Shown here: piece by piece, positions 19,116 through 28,678 of the stretch | How positions within the stretch are numbered: position 1 is the stretch's first letter | Layout: each line of letters begins with the position of its first letter | Source of the DNA: Nocardia asteroides | GTDB taxonomy: Bacteria; Actinomycetota; Actinomycetes; Mycobacteriales; Mycobacteriaceae | NCBI GenBank assembly: GCA_019930625.1 | Contig: CP082844.1 | Location: 4,154,001 to 4,218,000, forward strand | Direction of reading: 5' to 3' | DNA length: 64,000 bases | Program-made: the position numbers and the translations under genes | Notes under the pieces: generated by a model | What the model was told of the DNA's origin: nothing | What the model saw: only the letters and a program-made list of their open reading frames with translations | Database searches by the model: none

Positions 19116-20470
19116 GGCTCCACGCTAATACGATCTTGCTCCGCGGGCGTCGAACTGTTGGGTGCCTCGGGTGTTCCAGCCGTCACGCCCCCGTCGGACC
19201 CTGGGGCCGGTCGCTGCGGCACGTCGCCGCGCGGGTCCGGGGCGGATTTCATCCACACGGGATCGATGCCGAACGGCAGCCTGCCCTCGCGCCGCGCGGC
19301 CAGATAGCGCTCGCCGAGCACGCAGAAGACGACGATGAGCAGCAGACCCCAGCCGAAGGTGATGCGCAGGTACTCCAGGTTGCGGCCGATGTGCTGCCAG
19401 CGGTCCGACAGCCACTTGTCATAGCTCATGAACCCGAAGATCGCCAGCCAGGCAGGCCAGTTGCGCAGCACCGAATTGCGCAGCACCACCGTCATCAGGA
19501 ACGGGAACAGCATCATCGAGTAGTACATCTGTCCCAGCGAGCTGAGCAGGAACGAGGCGGTCAGCAGCACGCCGGAGGAGGTGCAGACGAAGAACAGTTC
19601 GTCCTCGCGGTAGTACCGGTACAGCAGCCACAGCGAGATCAGCACGAGCACGCCCAGCACCACGCGCATGCCCCAGGTCAGCCACGGCGGCAGGCCGTAG
19701 TACTCGCCGTTGCCGACGATCGCGCTGTTGAAGTAGTCGCGGGACTCGAAGATGTAGGGCGCGGTGCGACTGAGGAACTTCTCCGGGTCCTTCGACAGCG
19801 GCCAGGCGATCGCGGTCAGCGCCACCGGCACGCCGATCGCGGTCACGAACACCTTCCATTGCCCGCGCACCAGCGCGATCAACAGCAGTGGAGCCAAGGT
19901 CGGTTTCACCGCGATGCTCAACCCGAGCGCCGCGCCTGCCCAGAGGTCCCTCCGTTTCAACAGCAGGTGAATGAAGATCAGCTCAGCCAGCAGGACACAG
20001 CCGTTGACGTTGGTGAACACCAGCGTGTTGATCACGGTCTCGGACATGAACATCGCCAGCAGCAGCGCGGGTGCGGCGACCGAGTTCAGGGTGTACCGGA
20101 ACAGCCGCAGCAGCAGATACCACGCGATGAGGATCGCGATCGCGTTCAAGGCGATGAACAGCCACCGCGACTTCTCGTAGTCGATGGCCGCGATCGGAGC
20201 GATCAGCAGGGTGCCGCTGGGCGGGTACAGGTAGTGCGGGTCCACCGAGTCGAAGTTGGCGGTGTAGACCGGCCGCCCGTTCAGGAAATCGAGGGACGCC
20301 TGGTAGACCGGCTTGTAGTCGTCGGTGATGAAACCATTGACAGCCTTGATGAAAACCCGGTTCAGCACCGTCATGACCGCCAGCGGCCAGAGTGCGAACT
20401 TGATCACCTCGGCGGTGGTGCGAGCGGTGCGGGGCTCGAGCTGTCGAAGGAACACTGGGGCACGGTACAC
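19112..20470 (-). CDS. aftC: Arabinofuranan 3-O-arabinosyltransferase (GT87)
   Basis: 452 aa polytopic membrane glycosyltransferase that adds alpha-1,3 branches to cell-wall arabinan using decaprenyl-phosphoryl-arabinose. The first loop has the GT-C acidic motif TDDYKPVYQASLDFLNGR (Asp-Asp about 49-50) and HYLYPPSGTLL; around ten hydrophobic segments follow, then a Pro/Asp-rich cytoplasmic tail (about 410-452). Sequence and position match AftC of M. tuberculosis (Rv2673). The presumed start is GTG 20470. Its presence implies an arabinogalactan/lipoarabinomannan cell wall. Confidence 0.93.
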   Translation of the reverse strand: MYRAPVFLRQLEPRTARTTAEVIKFALWPLAVMTVLNRVFIKAVNGFITDDYKPVYQASLDFLNGRPVYTANFDSVDPHYLYPPSGTLLIAPIAAIDYEKSRWLFIALNAIAILIAWYLLLRLFRYTLNSVAAPALLLAMFMSETVINTLVFTNVNGCVLLAELIFIHLLLKRRDLWAGAALGLSIAVKPTLAPLLLIALVRGQWKVFVTAIGVPVALTAIAWPLSKDPEKFLSRTAPYIFESRDYFNSAIVGNGEYYGLPPWLTWGMRVVLGVLVLISLWLLYRYYREDELFFVCTSSGVLLTASFLLSSLGQMYYSMMLFPFLMTVVLRNSVLRNWPAWLAIFGFMSYDKWLSDRWQHIGRNLEYLRITFGWGLLLIVVFCVLGERYLAARREGRLPFGIDPVWMKSAPDPRGDVPQRPAPGSDGGVTAGTPEAPNSSTPAEQDRISVEP

Positions 20471-20536
20471 CGGATCGGTTACCGGCGGTTGCCGGGACCT
20501 GCCTGACGCCCCACCGAGCGGTTGCTCGGCCCCGGC

Positions 20537-22090
20537 TCAGGCCGGGCAGGCGGTGCCGTCCGCCGGAAGTCTGCCGTCCTTCAGATAGTCGAGCACCGCC
20601 CGCTGCGCGCACCCGGAATGGGTGGACACCGGATGGCCGAAACCCTGCCAGGACAGCGCCGCGTGCCGGGCGCCCGCCGAACCGAGTGTGCCGGTCACCG
20701 ACGATTGACCGCCGTTGCCGACCACCGGATCGGCGACCCCGCCGAGCACGAGCACCGGAATGCCCAGCTTCTCCGGCAGCGGAGGTGCGGTTGACACCGG
20801 CCAGGCCGCGCACTCCATCAGCGCGATCGCTGCCGCTTTGCCGAAGACGGGATATTTGCCGGCCCACGTACCCGCCAGTTCCGTGGCCTTGTCCGGCGTC
20901 GGCGGCAGCTGCGTGTCGGTGCACCGGTTGACGAACTGGCCGTCGCTCTCGATGGCCGCGGCTTCGCGTGTGATCAGGTTGCTCACCGGTCCCCGGTCAC
21001 CGCGCGCTGCCGCGGCGAGCGCGTCGGACAGCTCGCCGACCCGGGTGGCCTGGTCGGCGCGCGGACTGCCGAGGAAGCCCGACAGCGCGGTGAGCAAAGC
21101 GTTCGCCGAAATATCGCCCAGTCCGCCGGTCCCGGCTCGGTCCACCAGGTCGGTGACCGCGGCGCGGGGGTCCGCGCCGAGCGAGCACCCCACGCCGACG
21201 CAGCGCTGCGCGAAAGCGGTCAGCGCCGCCTCCGCGCCCTGCACGGCCTGTTCGGCGCGGGTGACGGAATCCGTGCCTACCGGTTCGGGCGAGTCGAGCA
21301 CCAGCCGGGCGAGGTGGTCGCCGTACTTGCGTGCGTAGCTGAGCGCGACCTTCGCGCCGTTGCCGGTGCCCAGCAGCGCGATGTGCTCCACCTGCCACTG
21401 CCTGCGCAACTGCTCGATGTCGTCGGCGGCGTGCGGCGCGTCGAAGGTGCCCTCGTAGGGCTGCAGGAAGTCGCGGCAGGCGATGGTGCCGTCCTGGCTC
21501 AGCTTGGTCATGCGCGCCACCGGATCGCCCGCGCCGGATTGGGCATTGTCGGCCAGGCCGCGGCGGATCTCCGGCGGCAGGCAGTCGATCGGTTGCGAGC
21601 TACCGATGCCGCGCCGGTCCACCGCGACGATCGGGCGGGCGGCCAGCAGCGCGGAGGAGGCCGGGCCCGCGGCCAATCCGGCCAGGGTGGCGGACGAGGA
21701 GCGATCCGAACCCGAGGTGAGCACCAGCGGCGGCGCATCGGCAGGCGTCTGCGCCAGCCTGGCCCGCATCGCGCCGGCCCGGAAGTTGCCCAGCACGGCG
21801 CCCGTCGAGTCGATCGGGGTGGAGTATTCGGCGCAGTCGAGCACCAGCCCGGCGGGGGCGGGGCCGAGCCCGAGCTGGTCGAGCGTCGGTCGAGTGCACT
21901 CGCGCCAGCTGAGATCGGTCTTGGGCAGCTCGGCGTCCGGCGGGGGAGCGGGCGCCGCGGATGTCGTCGCCGTGCCCGCGACCGGCGGGCGCTGCACCGC
22001 GACACCGGGACGATCCGACGGTCCCGCGCCGCAACCAGCGGTCACGATCGAGAGGGTGGCGGCAAGCACGGCAGCCCGAGTCCAGCGCAT
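20537..22090 (-). CDS. Secreted lipoprotein, alpha/beta hydrolase (tripeptidyl aminopeptidase-like)
   Basis: 517 aa. A lipoprotein signal peptide ends in the lipobox VTAGC (Cys about 20), then a Pro/Ala linker. The fold matches TAP-like hydrolases: an oxyanion region near LVLTSGSDRSS, a Cys-rich lid, GGVADPVV with the Asp and GFGHPVSTHSGC with the His, plus the C-terminal TAP block. The nucleophile elbow reads LLGTGNGAKVAL, so the expected Ser of GxSxG is Gly. It is either inactive or uses another residue. Orthologous in position to Rv2672; 66 bases upstream of aftC. Confidence 0.82.
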   Translation of the reverse strand: MRWTRAAVLAATLSIVTAGCGAGPSDRPGVAVQRPPVAGTATTSAAPAPPPDAELPKTDLSWRECTRPTLDQLGLGPAPAGLVLDCAEYSTPIDSTGAVLGNFRAGAMRARLAQTPADAPPLVLTSGSDRSSSATLAGLAAGPASSALLAARPIVAVDRRGIGSSQPIDCLPPEIRRGLADNAQSGAGDPVARMTKLSQDGTIACRDFLQPYEGTFDAPHAADDIEQLRRQWQVEHIALLGTGNGAKVALSYARKYGDHLARLVLDSPEPVGTDSVTRAEQAVQGAEAALTAFAQRCVGVGCSLGADPRAAVTDLVDRAGTGGLGDISANALLTALSGFLGSPRADQATRVGELSDALAAAARGDRGPVSNLITREAAAIESDGQFVNRCTDTQLPPTPDKATELAGTWAGKYPVFGKAAAIALMECAAWPVSTAPPLPEKLGIPVLVLGGVADPVVGNGGQSSVTGTLGSAGARHAALSWQGFGHPVSTHSGCAQRAVLDYLKDGRLPADGTACPA

Positions 22091-22121
22091 TGCTACAGCC
22101 TGCCAGGTTCGGGCGGTTCTT

Positions 22122-22883
22122 TCATCGACGGGCCCACCGGGTGAGCATCGTGCCGTCGTCGTCCAGCAGCACGTGCGCGCGCGTCATGCGGAGGCGGAAC
22201 TCGTGCGCCGACAGCGAGATTCGCCGTGCCGCGCCACCGACCAGCAGCGGCGCGGTGGTCAGGCAGAGTTCGTCCACGACGTCGGCCTCGAGCAGTTCGC
22301 CGAACAGGTGCGGGCCGCCCTCGGTCAGCACGCGCAGCAGGCCGCGTTCGGCGAGCACGCGCAGCAGGGCGCTGGGTGTCACCACGATGTCCCCCGCTTC
22401 GATCACCTCGGCGCCCGCGTCCGCCAGGCGTTGTTTGCGATCGGCGGGCGCGGTGGCGGTCGTGATGATCAGCGGCGGCACCTGGGTGTCGGTGAGCAGG
22501 CGCGCGCCGGGGTCGAGCGCCGCGCTCGCCGTGACCACCGCGATCGGCGGCGGCGCGCCCTCGGGATGTCCGCCGATGCCGCGTTGATGGAACGCGCGGC
22601 GGCGCCCCGGGTCGGTGCGCGCACCGCCGTAGTTCTCCGCGCGTACCGTGCCCGCGCCCACCACGATCACCTCCGCCAGTTCGCGCAGCAGCATGAACAC
22701 CGTCCGGTCGGCCGGAGTGCCCAGCCCTTCGGTCAGGTTCCCGCTGGTGGCGGCGCCGTCGATGCTGGAGACGAAATTGGCACGGACCCATGGCGCGTCG
22801 AGTTCGGCGGGAAACGCGTACAAGCGCGCGAGGTCGTCCGGGCTGAGCCCTGTGAGCTGGATCGCATTCTGGCTACGCTGCAT
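22122..22883 (-). CDS. RibD C-terminal-type pyrimidine/dihydrofolate reductase
   Basis: 253 aa NADPH-binding reductase with the RibD_C/DHFR-like fold. It starts ANFVSSIDGAATSGNLTEGLG (about 34-54); the NADPH part is VIVVGAGTVRAENYGG, and LRVLTEGGPHLFGELLEADVVDELCLT closes it. The M. tuberculosis counterpart Rv2671 is called RibD and can substitute for dihydrofolate reductase, giving para-aminosalicylate resistance when overexpressed (established work). No deaminase domain is fused, so a role in riboflavin synthesis is uncertain. Divergent from the zapE-like gene over 35 bases. Confidence 0.87.
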   Translation of the reverse strand: MQRSQNAIQLTGLSPDDLARLYAFPAELDAPWVRANFVSSIDGAATSGNLTEGLGTPADRTVFMLLRELAEVIVVGAGTVRAENYGGARTDPGRRRAFHQRGIGGHPEGAPPPIAVVTASAALDPGARLLTDTQVPPLIITTATAPADRKQRLADAGAEVIEAGDIVVTPSALLRVLAERGLLRVLTEGGPHLFGELLEADVVDELCLTTAPLLVGGAARRISLSAHEFRLRMTRAHVLLDDDGTMLTRWARR

Positions 22884-22918
22884 GAGACCAGATCACACCA
22901 CGTCTCTAGGCTTCGTCC

Positions 22919-23935
22919 ATGCAAGAACGCCTCGTCGATCGTCACCCGGAGGTCCCGGCCGATCAGCTCGTCGCCCAGATGGTGCCTCCGCCCATGTTCG
23001 ACGAGGTGAGTTTCGCCTCCTACATCCCCGATCCGAAGGAACCCAGCCAGGCGGCCGCAGTCGGCAAGGCCGAGGAGTTCGCCGGGCAGGTCGCCAAGAT
23101 CAGCAAGGCCGCGCACAAGAAGAGCTTCTTCGGCAAGAAGAAGCAGGTCAGCGGTGCCGGGCTGTATCTGGACGGCGGGTTCGGTGTCGGCAAGACCCAC
23201 CTGCTGGCCTCGATCTTCCACAGCTCGCCCGCGCCCAAGTCGTTCGGTACGTTCGGCGAACTGACCAACCTGGTGGGCGCGCTCGGCTTCGCCAACGCTC
23301 TCGAACGGCTCTCGGGCAACAGCGTGCTGTGCATCGACGAGTTCGAGCTCGACGATCCGGGCGACACCATGCTGGTCTCGCGCCTGCTGACCGAATTGTC
23401 CGCGGCCGGTGTCTCGATCGCCGCCACGTCCAACACCTTGCCGGGCCAGCTCGGCGAAGGACGTTTCGCCGCCCAGGATTTCATGCGCGAGATCAAGAAG
23501 CTGGGCGCGATCTTCGAGGCGGTGCGCGTCGACGGGCCCGACTACCGCCACCGCGATCTGCCGCCCGCGCCGGAGCCCACCGCGCCGGATGTGCTGGCCG
23601 AACGGGCGGCGAATACCCCTGGTTCCACGCTCGACGAGTTCGACGCGCTGCTGAAGCACCTGAGCACGCTGCATCCGTCGAAGTACGGCGCGCTGATCTC
23701 CGGTGTGTCGTCGGTGTTCGTCTCCAACGTGCATCCGGTCACCGATCAGGCCGTGGCGCTGCGGATCGTGGTCCTGGCCGACCGGCTCTACGACGCGAGC
23801 GTTCCGGTGACGGTGTCGGGCGCGAAGCTCGACCAGATCTTCTCCGCCGAGATGCTCGAGGGCGGTTACCGCAAGAAGTACCTGCGCGCCATCTCCCGCC
23901 TGCTCGCGCTGTCGCGGTTCGAGGTCCCGGCCTAG
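22919..23935 (+). CDS. zapE: AFG1/ZapE-family ATPase
   Basis: 338 aa P-loop ATPase. Walker A is DGGFGVGKTHLLASIFH (about 85-101) and Walker B VLCIDEFELDDPGD (about 135-148); a sensor region follows at IAATSNTLP. ZapE in E. coli acts at the division ring; mitochondrial AFG1 members act in protein quality control. Which role applies in actinobacteria is not known. The mycobacterial counterpart (Rv2670c) also sits opposite Rv2671, so context is conserved. Confidence 0.9.
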   Translation: MQERLVDRHPEVPADQLVAQMVPPPMFDEVSFASYIPDPKEPSQAAAVGKAEEFAGQVAKISKAAHKKSFFGKKKQVSGAGLYLDGGFGVGKTHLLASIFHSSPAPKSFGTFGELTNLVGALGFANALERLSGNSVLCIDEFELDDPGDTMLVSRLLTELSAAGVSIAATSNTLPGQLGEGRFAAQDFMREIKKLGAIFEAVRVDGPDYRHRDLPPAPEPTAPDVLAERAANTPGSTLDEFDALLKHLSTLHPSKYGALISGVSSVFVSNVHPVTDQAVALRIVVLADRLYDASVPVTVSGAKLDQIFSAEMLEGGYRKKYLRAISRLLALSRFEVPA

Positions 23936-23990
23936 CGCGGCGGTTCGGCGGGAACGCAAGCACCGCGGACACGATGATCGGAGTAGCCGG

Positions 23991-24779
23991 ATGACCCCTC
24001 GTTTTCGTGCCCCCGTCGCGGTAGCGGCTGGTCTGGCGGTCGCTTTCGGGCCGGTAGCGACCATCGCCGCAGCCGACCCGCCCGCGACCCCGGCCGCCGT
24101 AACCGATCCCGCACTACACCTGCAGGGCGTACAGAACGCCCGCGATATCGGCGGGTACCGCACGACCGACGGCCGGATCGTGCGCACCGGGCTGGTGTAC
24201 CGAACCGGGCAGTTGAATCACGCGACCGCGGATGACTCGGCCGCGCTGACCGACCGCCGCGTGCGCTCCGTCCACGATCTGCGCACGGTCTACGAGCGCG
24301 TGCTCGGGCCGGACCGGATTCCCGCGGGCGCGACGCCGCACTGGGCCGACGTGATCGGCCAGGCTCCGCCGGAAGTCGTGGCGACCGCGCTCACCGGCGG
24401 CGAGGGGCTGTATCGCGCGTTCATCACCGCGCCCGGCGCGAACGAGGCATTCGCCTCGGTGCTGCGCGACATCATCGGCTCCGACGGGGCGGTGCTGTTC
24501 CACTGCACCGCGGGCAAGGACCGCACCGGCTGGATGGCGGCGGTCCTGCTCACCCTGCTCGGTGTCGATCGAGCCACCGTCACCGAGGACTACCTGCTGT
24601 CCAACCGGTTGCGCAACGCCGACCGAAACGACCCGCTCAACGGTGTGCAGCGCGCCTGGCTGGATACCGCCTTCGACCAGGTGAACCAGACCTACGGGAG
24701 TTTCGACGCCTACGTCCGGGACGGGCTGCGGCTCACCGACGGCGATCTCTCCGTTCTGCGAGCTCGTCTGCTGGGCTGA
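23991..24779 (+). CDS. Secreted PtpB-like tyrosine/lipid phosphatase
   Basis: 262 aa. A Sec signal peptide (about 1-28, ending ATIAAADPPATPA) is followed by a Y_phosphatase3 domain. NARDIGGYRTTDGRIVRTGLVYRTGQL is the characteristic N-terminal block; the P-loop HCTAGKDRTGWM (about 163-174) carries the catalytic Cys and Arg of CX5R. Relatives such as mycobacterial PtpB dephosphorylate phosphotyrosine and phosphoinositides in host cells. Export is predicted here from the signal peptide; a role in host interaction is only inference. The ATG follows the zapE-like stop by 55 bases. Confidence 0.9.
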   Translation: MTPRFRAPVAVAAGLAVAFGPVATIAAADPPATPAAVTDPALHLQGVQNARDIGGYRTTDGRIVRTGLVYRTGQLNHATADDSAALTDRRVRSVHDLRTVYERVLGPDRIPAGATPHWADVIGQAPPEVVATALTGGEGLYRAFITAPGANEAFASVLRDIIGSDGAVLFHCTAGKDRTGWMAAVLLTLLGVDRATVTEDYLLSNRLRNADRNDPLNGVQRAWLDTAFDQVNQTYGSFDAYVRDGLRLTDGDLSVLRARLLG

Positions 24780-24842
24780 GCGCGCCGCCGCCGGAGGCTC
24801 ACTGCGCCGGACGGCCACCGTATCGCGCACTACGATCCCGGC

Positions 24843-25595
24843 ATGACGAAGTTCGAGACATGGGACGGCCTGAATCTCAATTACCGGCTCTGGGAGGGCG
24901 AAGGCATCCCGGTCGTGCTGCAACACGGAGTGGTCGCGGACACCAACGCGAACTGGATGAGCACCGGCGTGGTCGGCGCCCTGCAATCCGCCGGGCATAC
25001 CGTGGTGTCCCTGGACGCGCGCGGCCACGGGCGTTCCGACAAGCCGCACGAGGCCGCGCGGTACTCCTGGCGGGCCATGGCGCGCGACGTGCGGGCGCTC
25101 TACGACGAACTGGGCTTCGAGGAAGTCGTGCAGGTCGGATACTCGATGGGCGGGGTGATCTCACTCATGGTTGCCGCCGCCGACCAGCGGGTGCGGCGGC
25201 TGGTCATCGGCGGCATCGGGTCGGGCGTGCTGGACTGCGGGGGCGTCGACCGCCGCGTGATCGACCTGCCCGATCTCCAAGCCGCGATGACCGGAGACGG
25301 CTCGGGCGCGTCTCCAGCGGCAAAGATGTTCCGGGTGCTGGCCGACGCGGTGAGGGCCGACGTGGACGCCATGCACGCGGTGGCGACTGGGCTCGACGAC
25401 CGCCCCATCGCGACCCTCGCGGACGTCACCGTGCCTACCCTGGTGCTGGCCGGCGACAACGACCCGTTCGCTGCCGAACCGGAGCGACTCGCAGCCGCCC
25501 TGCCCGAGGGCAGGCTCGCTGTGGTGCCCGGCGATCACCTGATGGCGGTGGTGGCTCCCGCCTTCCACGCCGCGCTCGTCGATTTCCTGCGCTGA
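24843..25595 (+). CDS. Alpha/beta hydrolase
   Basis: 250 aa. Complete catalytic set: an oxyanion HG in VVLQHGVVAD (about 24-33), nucleophile elbow GYSMGG (Ser about 101), acid in LAGDNDPF (about 203-210) and His in VPGDHLMAV (about 230). Cytoplasmic, no signal peptide. Resembles esterases or epoxide hydrolase-like enzymes; substrate unknown. Convergent with the acetyltransferase gene, eight bases apart. Confidence 0.85.
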   Translation: MTKFETWDGLNLNYRLWEGEGIPVVLQHGVVADTNANWMSTGVVGALQSAGHTVVSLDARGHGRSDKPHEAARYSWRAMARDVRALYDELGFEEVVQVGYSMGGVISLMVAAADQRVRRLVIGGIGSGVLDCGGVDRRVIDLPDLQAAMTGDGSGASPAAKMFRVLADAVRADVDAMHAVATGLDDRPIATLADVTVPTLVLAGDNDPFAAEPERLAAALPEGRLAVVPGDHLMAVVAPAFHAALVDFLR

Positions 25596-25602
25596 ATCCG
25601 GC

Positions 25603-26142
25603 CTAGAAGACCAGCCGCAGCACGTAGTCGTGATGCAGCTGGTTGCCGACGAGGAACGTCTTCGTGCCGACCTCGGCGAAGCCGTGCTTGGCGTAGAAGC
25701 GCTGGGCGCGGACGTTCTCCTGGTTCACGCCCAGCCAGACACCGGGATAGTGTTCCGCCCGCGCCCAATCCAGCGCGGCCCGCATCAGCGCGGTCGACAC
25801 CCCGCTGCCGTGATGACCGGGCAGGACATACATCTTGCTGATCTCCACCGCCGGGTGCAGCCCGACCGACTCGGCCACCGCTGGGTCGGCCGGGTCGCCC
25901 GTGACCAGCATCGCGTAACCGACGATGTCCTCGTCGGCGACGGCCTTGAGCACGACCCGGGCCGGATCGCTCAGATACTCCCCGAAGCGTTCGCCCGACA
26001 GCACCTCGCTGACGAAGACAGCGATGTCGTCGGGCGTCGCTCCCGGTGGACAGGCGAGTGGGAACGTCGCCGCCGCAACGTCACTGAGGGCTTCGGCGTC
26101 CCACAGCCCGGCCCGGTCGACGATGACGGGAAGGTTGCCCAT
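25603..26142 (-). CDS. GNAT family N-acetyltransferase
   Basis: 179 aa. GNAT fold: a helical N-terminus, KMYVLPGHHGSGVSTALM (motif A, acetyl-CoA pyrophosphate loop with R/Q-x-x-G-x-G/A-like GHHGSGV, about 113-130), then VWLGVNQENVRAQRFYAKHGFAEVG (motif B). The substrate cannot be named. The ATG at 26142 (MGNLPVIVD) starts the conserved fold; the in-frame extension upstream is Arg/Pro-rich and rejected. Confidence 0.85.
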   Translation of the reverse strand: MGNLPVIVDRAGLWDAEALSDVAAATFPLACPPGATPDDIAVFVSEVLSGERFGEYLSDPARVVLKAVADEDIVGYAMLVTGDPADPAVAESVGLHPAVEISKMYVLPGHHGSGVSTALMRAALDWARAEHYPGVWLGVNQENVRAQRFYAKHGFAEVGTKTFLVGNQLHHDYVLRLVF

Positions 26143-26225
26143 GCCTTTATCAGAGCACACGTGCGACAGGCCGCTAACGCCGCGTCGCCTGCGCGGTCGC
26201 GGTAGCCGCAGCGGTAGCCGCCGCT

Positions 26226-26450
26226 GTGTTCTCGGGCGCCGCACCGACACGGGCCGACGGACAGGCGCCCTCGCACGATCCCGTGGCCTCGGTGGGATGC
26301 GGAGGGCCTACGGCGGCACCGGGACGAGCGACGCTGCGATTGGTTGCGCCCGTGCCGTTGGTCGGCACCACCACCACGTCGATCAGCGCCGACCAGGTCA
26401 TGTGGCACTTCTTCCGGGCACATCCGCTGGCAGGTCCGATGCGCCGCTGA
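26226..26450 (+). pseudogene. Possible 3' remnant of a secreted esterase/PHB-depolymerase-like gene
   Basis: The last 40 codons of this frame, from about 26330, read LVGTTTTSISADQVMWHFFRAHPLAG, which resembles the extreme C-terminus of polyhydroxybutyrate-depolymerase/feruloyl-esterase-like proteins (typically ...QVMWDFFxxHP). Nothing upstream in any frame supplies the catalytic part. Read as a leftover tail in a decaying region; low confidence. Confidence 0.35.
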
Positions 26451-26639
26451 TCGTCACGCCCGCGACGACAACAGCGGACCGGCGAGCAAGTCTTCGATGC
26501 GCTACCGGGCCGACCAGCGTCCTACGGCCGGGTCGGCGGCGAATACGACGGCCGTCGCGATCCGGACACCGAACAGGGCTCCGGTGCTCGATTCAGCGCT
26601 CCGCGTCGGTCGAACTCGGACGAATTCGCGATTCGGGCG

Positions 26640-27060
26640 AGCGCTGGCACGGGCGCGATCGAACTCACCGGCGCGTGGTAGCCGGGCCGAAGCGACGGCG
26701 CGCATCGCATCATGCCGCCCAACCTGATCGGCGACACCGTGCTCGAACTGTTGACCGAAACTGGTGCTGGTCTCGGTCGCGTCGGCCAACCACGACGAAC
26801 GGCGGTTCGCCGCGCCCGCTACGTTCGATCCGGCCCGCGGCGCGAACGGCCACCTGGCCTTCGGCCACGGCATCCACTACTGCCTCGGCGCCGGACTGGC
26901 CAGGCTCGAGGCCCGCGTCGCGCTGACCAGGCTGGTCCGGCGCTATCCGCTGCTGCGTCCCGCCGTCGACGAAGTGGATCTGCGGTGGCGGGAGAGCATC
27001 CTGATCCACGGCCTGCTCGAGCTTCACGTTGTTGCCGTGAGTGCGCCCGCAGCGCGCTGA
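26640..27060 (+). pseudogene. Cytochrome P450 remnant (C-terminal haem-binding part)
   Basis: From 26764 one frame reads LVSVASANHDERRFAAPATFDPAR, then FGHGIHYCLGAGLARLEARVAL: the P450 signature with the haem-thiolate Cys, ending normally after the last strands. Upstream, short P450-like pieces (for example AIELTGA near 26660) lie in other frames with stops between them. The I-helix, K-helix ExxR and the whole N-terminal half are missing. This is a degraded gene of which about 100 codons survive intact. Confidence 0.8.
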
Positions 27061-27118
27061 AGAGCGGATTCGGTCGACCGACTTTGCTCCGCGCCGCTGG
27101 CGACGTAGTCTCCTGCGC

Positions 27119-28678
27119 ATGACAAGCGGAAGCCGCATCGGGATCGTCGGTGCGGGTATCGCAGGTCTCGCCTGCGCGAAAGTGCTGAAACAGGAGGGTT
27201 TTCCGGTCGAGATATTCGACCGCACACCCGATGTCGGTGGCGTGTGGAGTGCGACCCGGCGATACCCGGGCCTGCAAACGCAGAACTCCAAGGACACGTA
27301 TCACTTCTCCGACTTCCCGATGCCCGCGGACTACCCCCGCGTGCTCGACGGGCAGCACATGCAGGCCTACCTGGCCGCCTACGCCGAGCACTTCGGGCTG
27401 ACCGAGCATCTGCGGTTGCGCACCGAGGTGGTCGCCGCCGACCCGGTGGACAGCGGCTGGTTGCTGGAAATCCGCGACGAGAGCGGAATCCACCGGGCCT
27501 CCTACGACCACCTGGTGATCGCCAACGGCGTGTTCAGTGACCCGGCGATGCCGGACTACCGCGGCGCCGACTGGTTCCGCGCGGCGGGCGGGCGGCTGTG
27601 TCACTCCTCGGAGTTCACCGATCTCGAGTCGGTGCGCGGCAAGTCGGTCGTCGTGGTGGGCTACGGCAAGTCCGCTTGTGACATCGCCGCCGCGGTGAGC
27701 GAGGTCGCGGCGTCCACCTCGGTGGTGGCCCGGCGGCTGTTCTGGAAGATGCCGCGCAAGCTGGCGCGGGTCATCGACTACGAACGGCTGATGCTCACCC
27801 GCTTCGGCGAGGCCCACTTCCACTACCTACGGCCCCGCTGGATGGATCGGTTTCTGGACGGCCCGGGCGAGTCGGTGCGGATCAGCAATTTCGATCTGAT
27901 CCAGGAGTTGGTCACCAAGCACTCGCACCTGCGCGAACTCGGCCTGGTGCCCGGCGGGCGGTTCGAGGAGATCGCCGAGAGCACCATCAGCCTCGTGAGC
28001 GAAGGCTTCTACGAGCAGGTGGCCAACGGCCGTATCACGGTGCATCGTGACACGACGATCACCGAGTTGGGCGGCGGCCCCAAGGCGGCGCCCGGGGTCC
28101 GCCTGTCCACCGGTCAGGTCCTGCAGGCCGACGTCGTCGTGTGCGCCACCGGCTTCCAGCAGCGCGTGCCGTTCCTCACGCCGTACACCCAGCGCAGGCT
28201 GACCGACGAGCACGGCAATTTCCGCCTGCACCGACAGATCCTGCCGTTGGAAGTCCCGAATCTGACCTTCGCCGGTTACAACTCCTCGGCGGTCAGCACG
28301 CTGAACGCCGAAGTCGCCGCGCACTGGACCGCCGCGTTGCTCACCGGCAGGATCGACCTGCCGGCCGCCGACAAACTCGACGAGCAGATCGACGCCCGCC
28401 TGCGCTGGATGCAGGAGCGTACGCACGGCCGCCACGCCCACGGCGCCGCGGTCGTCCCGTTCTCCATCCAGAACATCGATGAGATGCTCGCCGACCTGAA
28501 GTTCCGGCTGCCGCTGCGCACCCGTGCGGCACAGGTGTTCCGCCGGATCAAGCCGGAGTCCTACCGGGGATTGGCCACCCGCCGCAAACCAGTGGCCGGG
28601 CCGGTGACGCACCCGGCGGCCCCGATCGATGCGGAACTGCTGCCGTACGAGGGCGACAGCGGGCGGGTCAGCCACTGA
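27119..28678 (+). CDS. Flavin-containing monooxygenase
   Basis: 519 aa. Class B flavoprotein monooxygenase. The FAD motif is GIVGAGIAGLACAK (about 8-21), then the acidic FDRTPDVGGVW; a FMO-like fingerprint appears as GRLCHSSEF (about 160-168); the NADPH motif is VVVVGYGKSACDIAAAV (about 175-190); VVCATGFQQRVPFL is the second fingerprint. It would oxygenate a soft nucleophile or ketone; substrate unknown. Start ATG 27119, 58 bases past the P450 remnant; both may be parts of a former oxidative cluster. Confidence 0.88.
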   Translation: MTSGSRIGIVGAGIAGLACAKVLKQEGFPVEIFDRTPDVGGVWSATRRYPGLQTQNSKDTYHFSDFPMPADYPRVLDGQHMQAYLAAYAEHFGLTEHLRLRTEVVAADPVDSGWLLEIRDESGIHRASYDHLVIANGVFSDPAMPDYRGADWFRAAGGRLCHSSEFTDLESVRGKSVVVVGYGKSACDIAAAVSEVAASTSVVARRLFWKMPRKLARVIDYERLMLTRFGEAHFHYLRPRWMDRFLDGPGESVRISNFDLIQELVTKHSHLRELGLVPGGRFEEIAESTISLVSEGFYEQVANGRITVHRDTTITELGGGPKAAPGVRLSTGQVLQADVVVCATGFQQRVPFLTPYTQRRLTDEHGNFRLHRQILPLEVPNLTFAGYNSSAVSTLNAEVAAHWTAALLTGRIDLPAADKLDEQIDARLRWMQERTHGRHAHGAAVVPFSIQNIDEMLADLKFRLPLRTRAAQVFRRIKPESYRGLATRRKPVAGPVTHPAAPIDAELLPYEGDSGRVSH

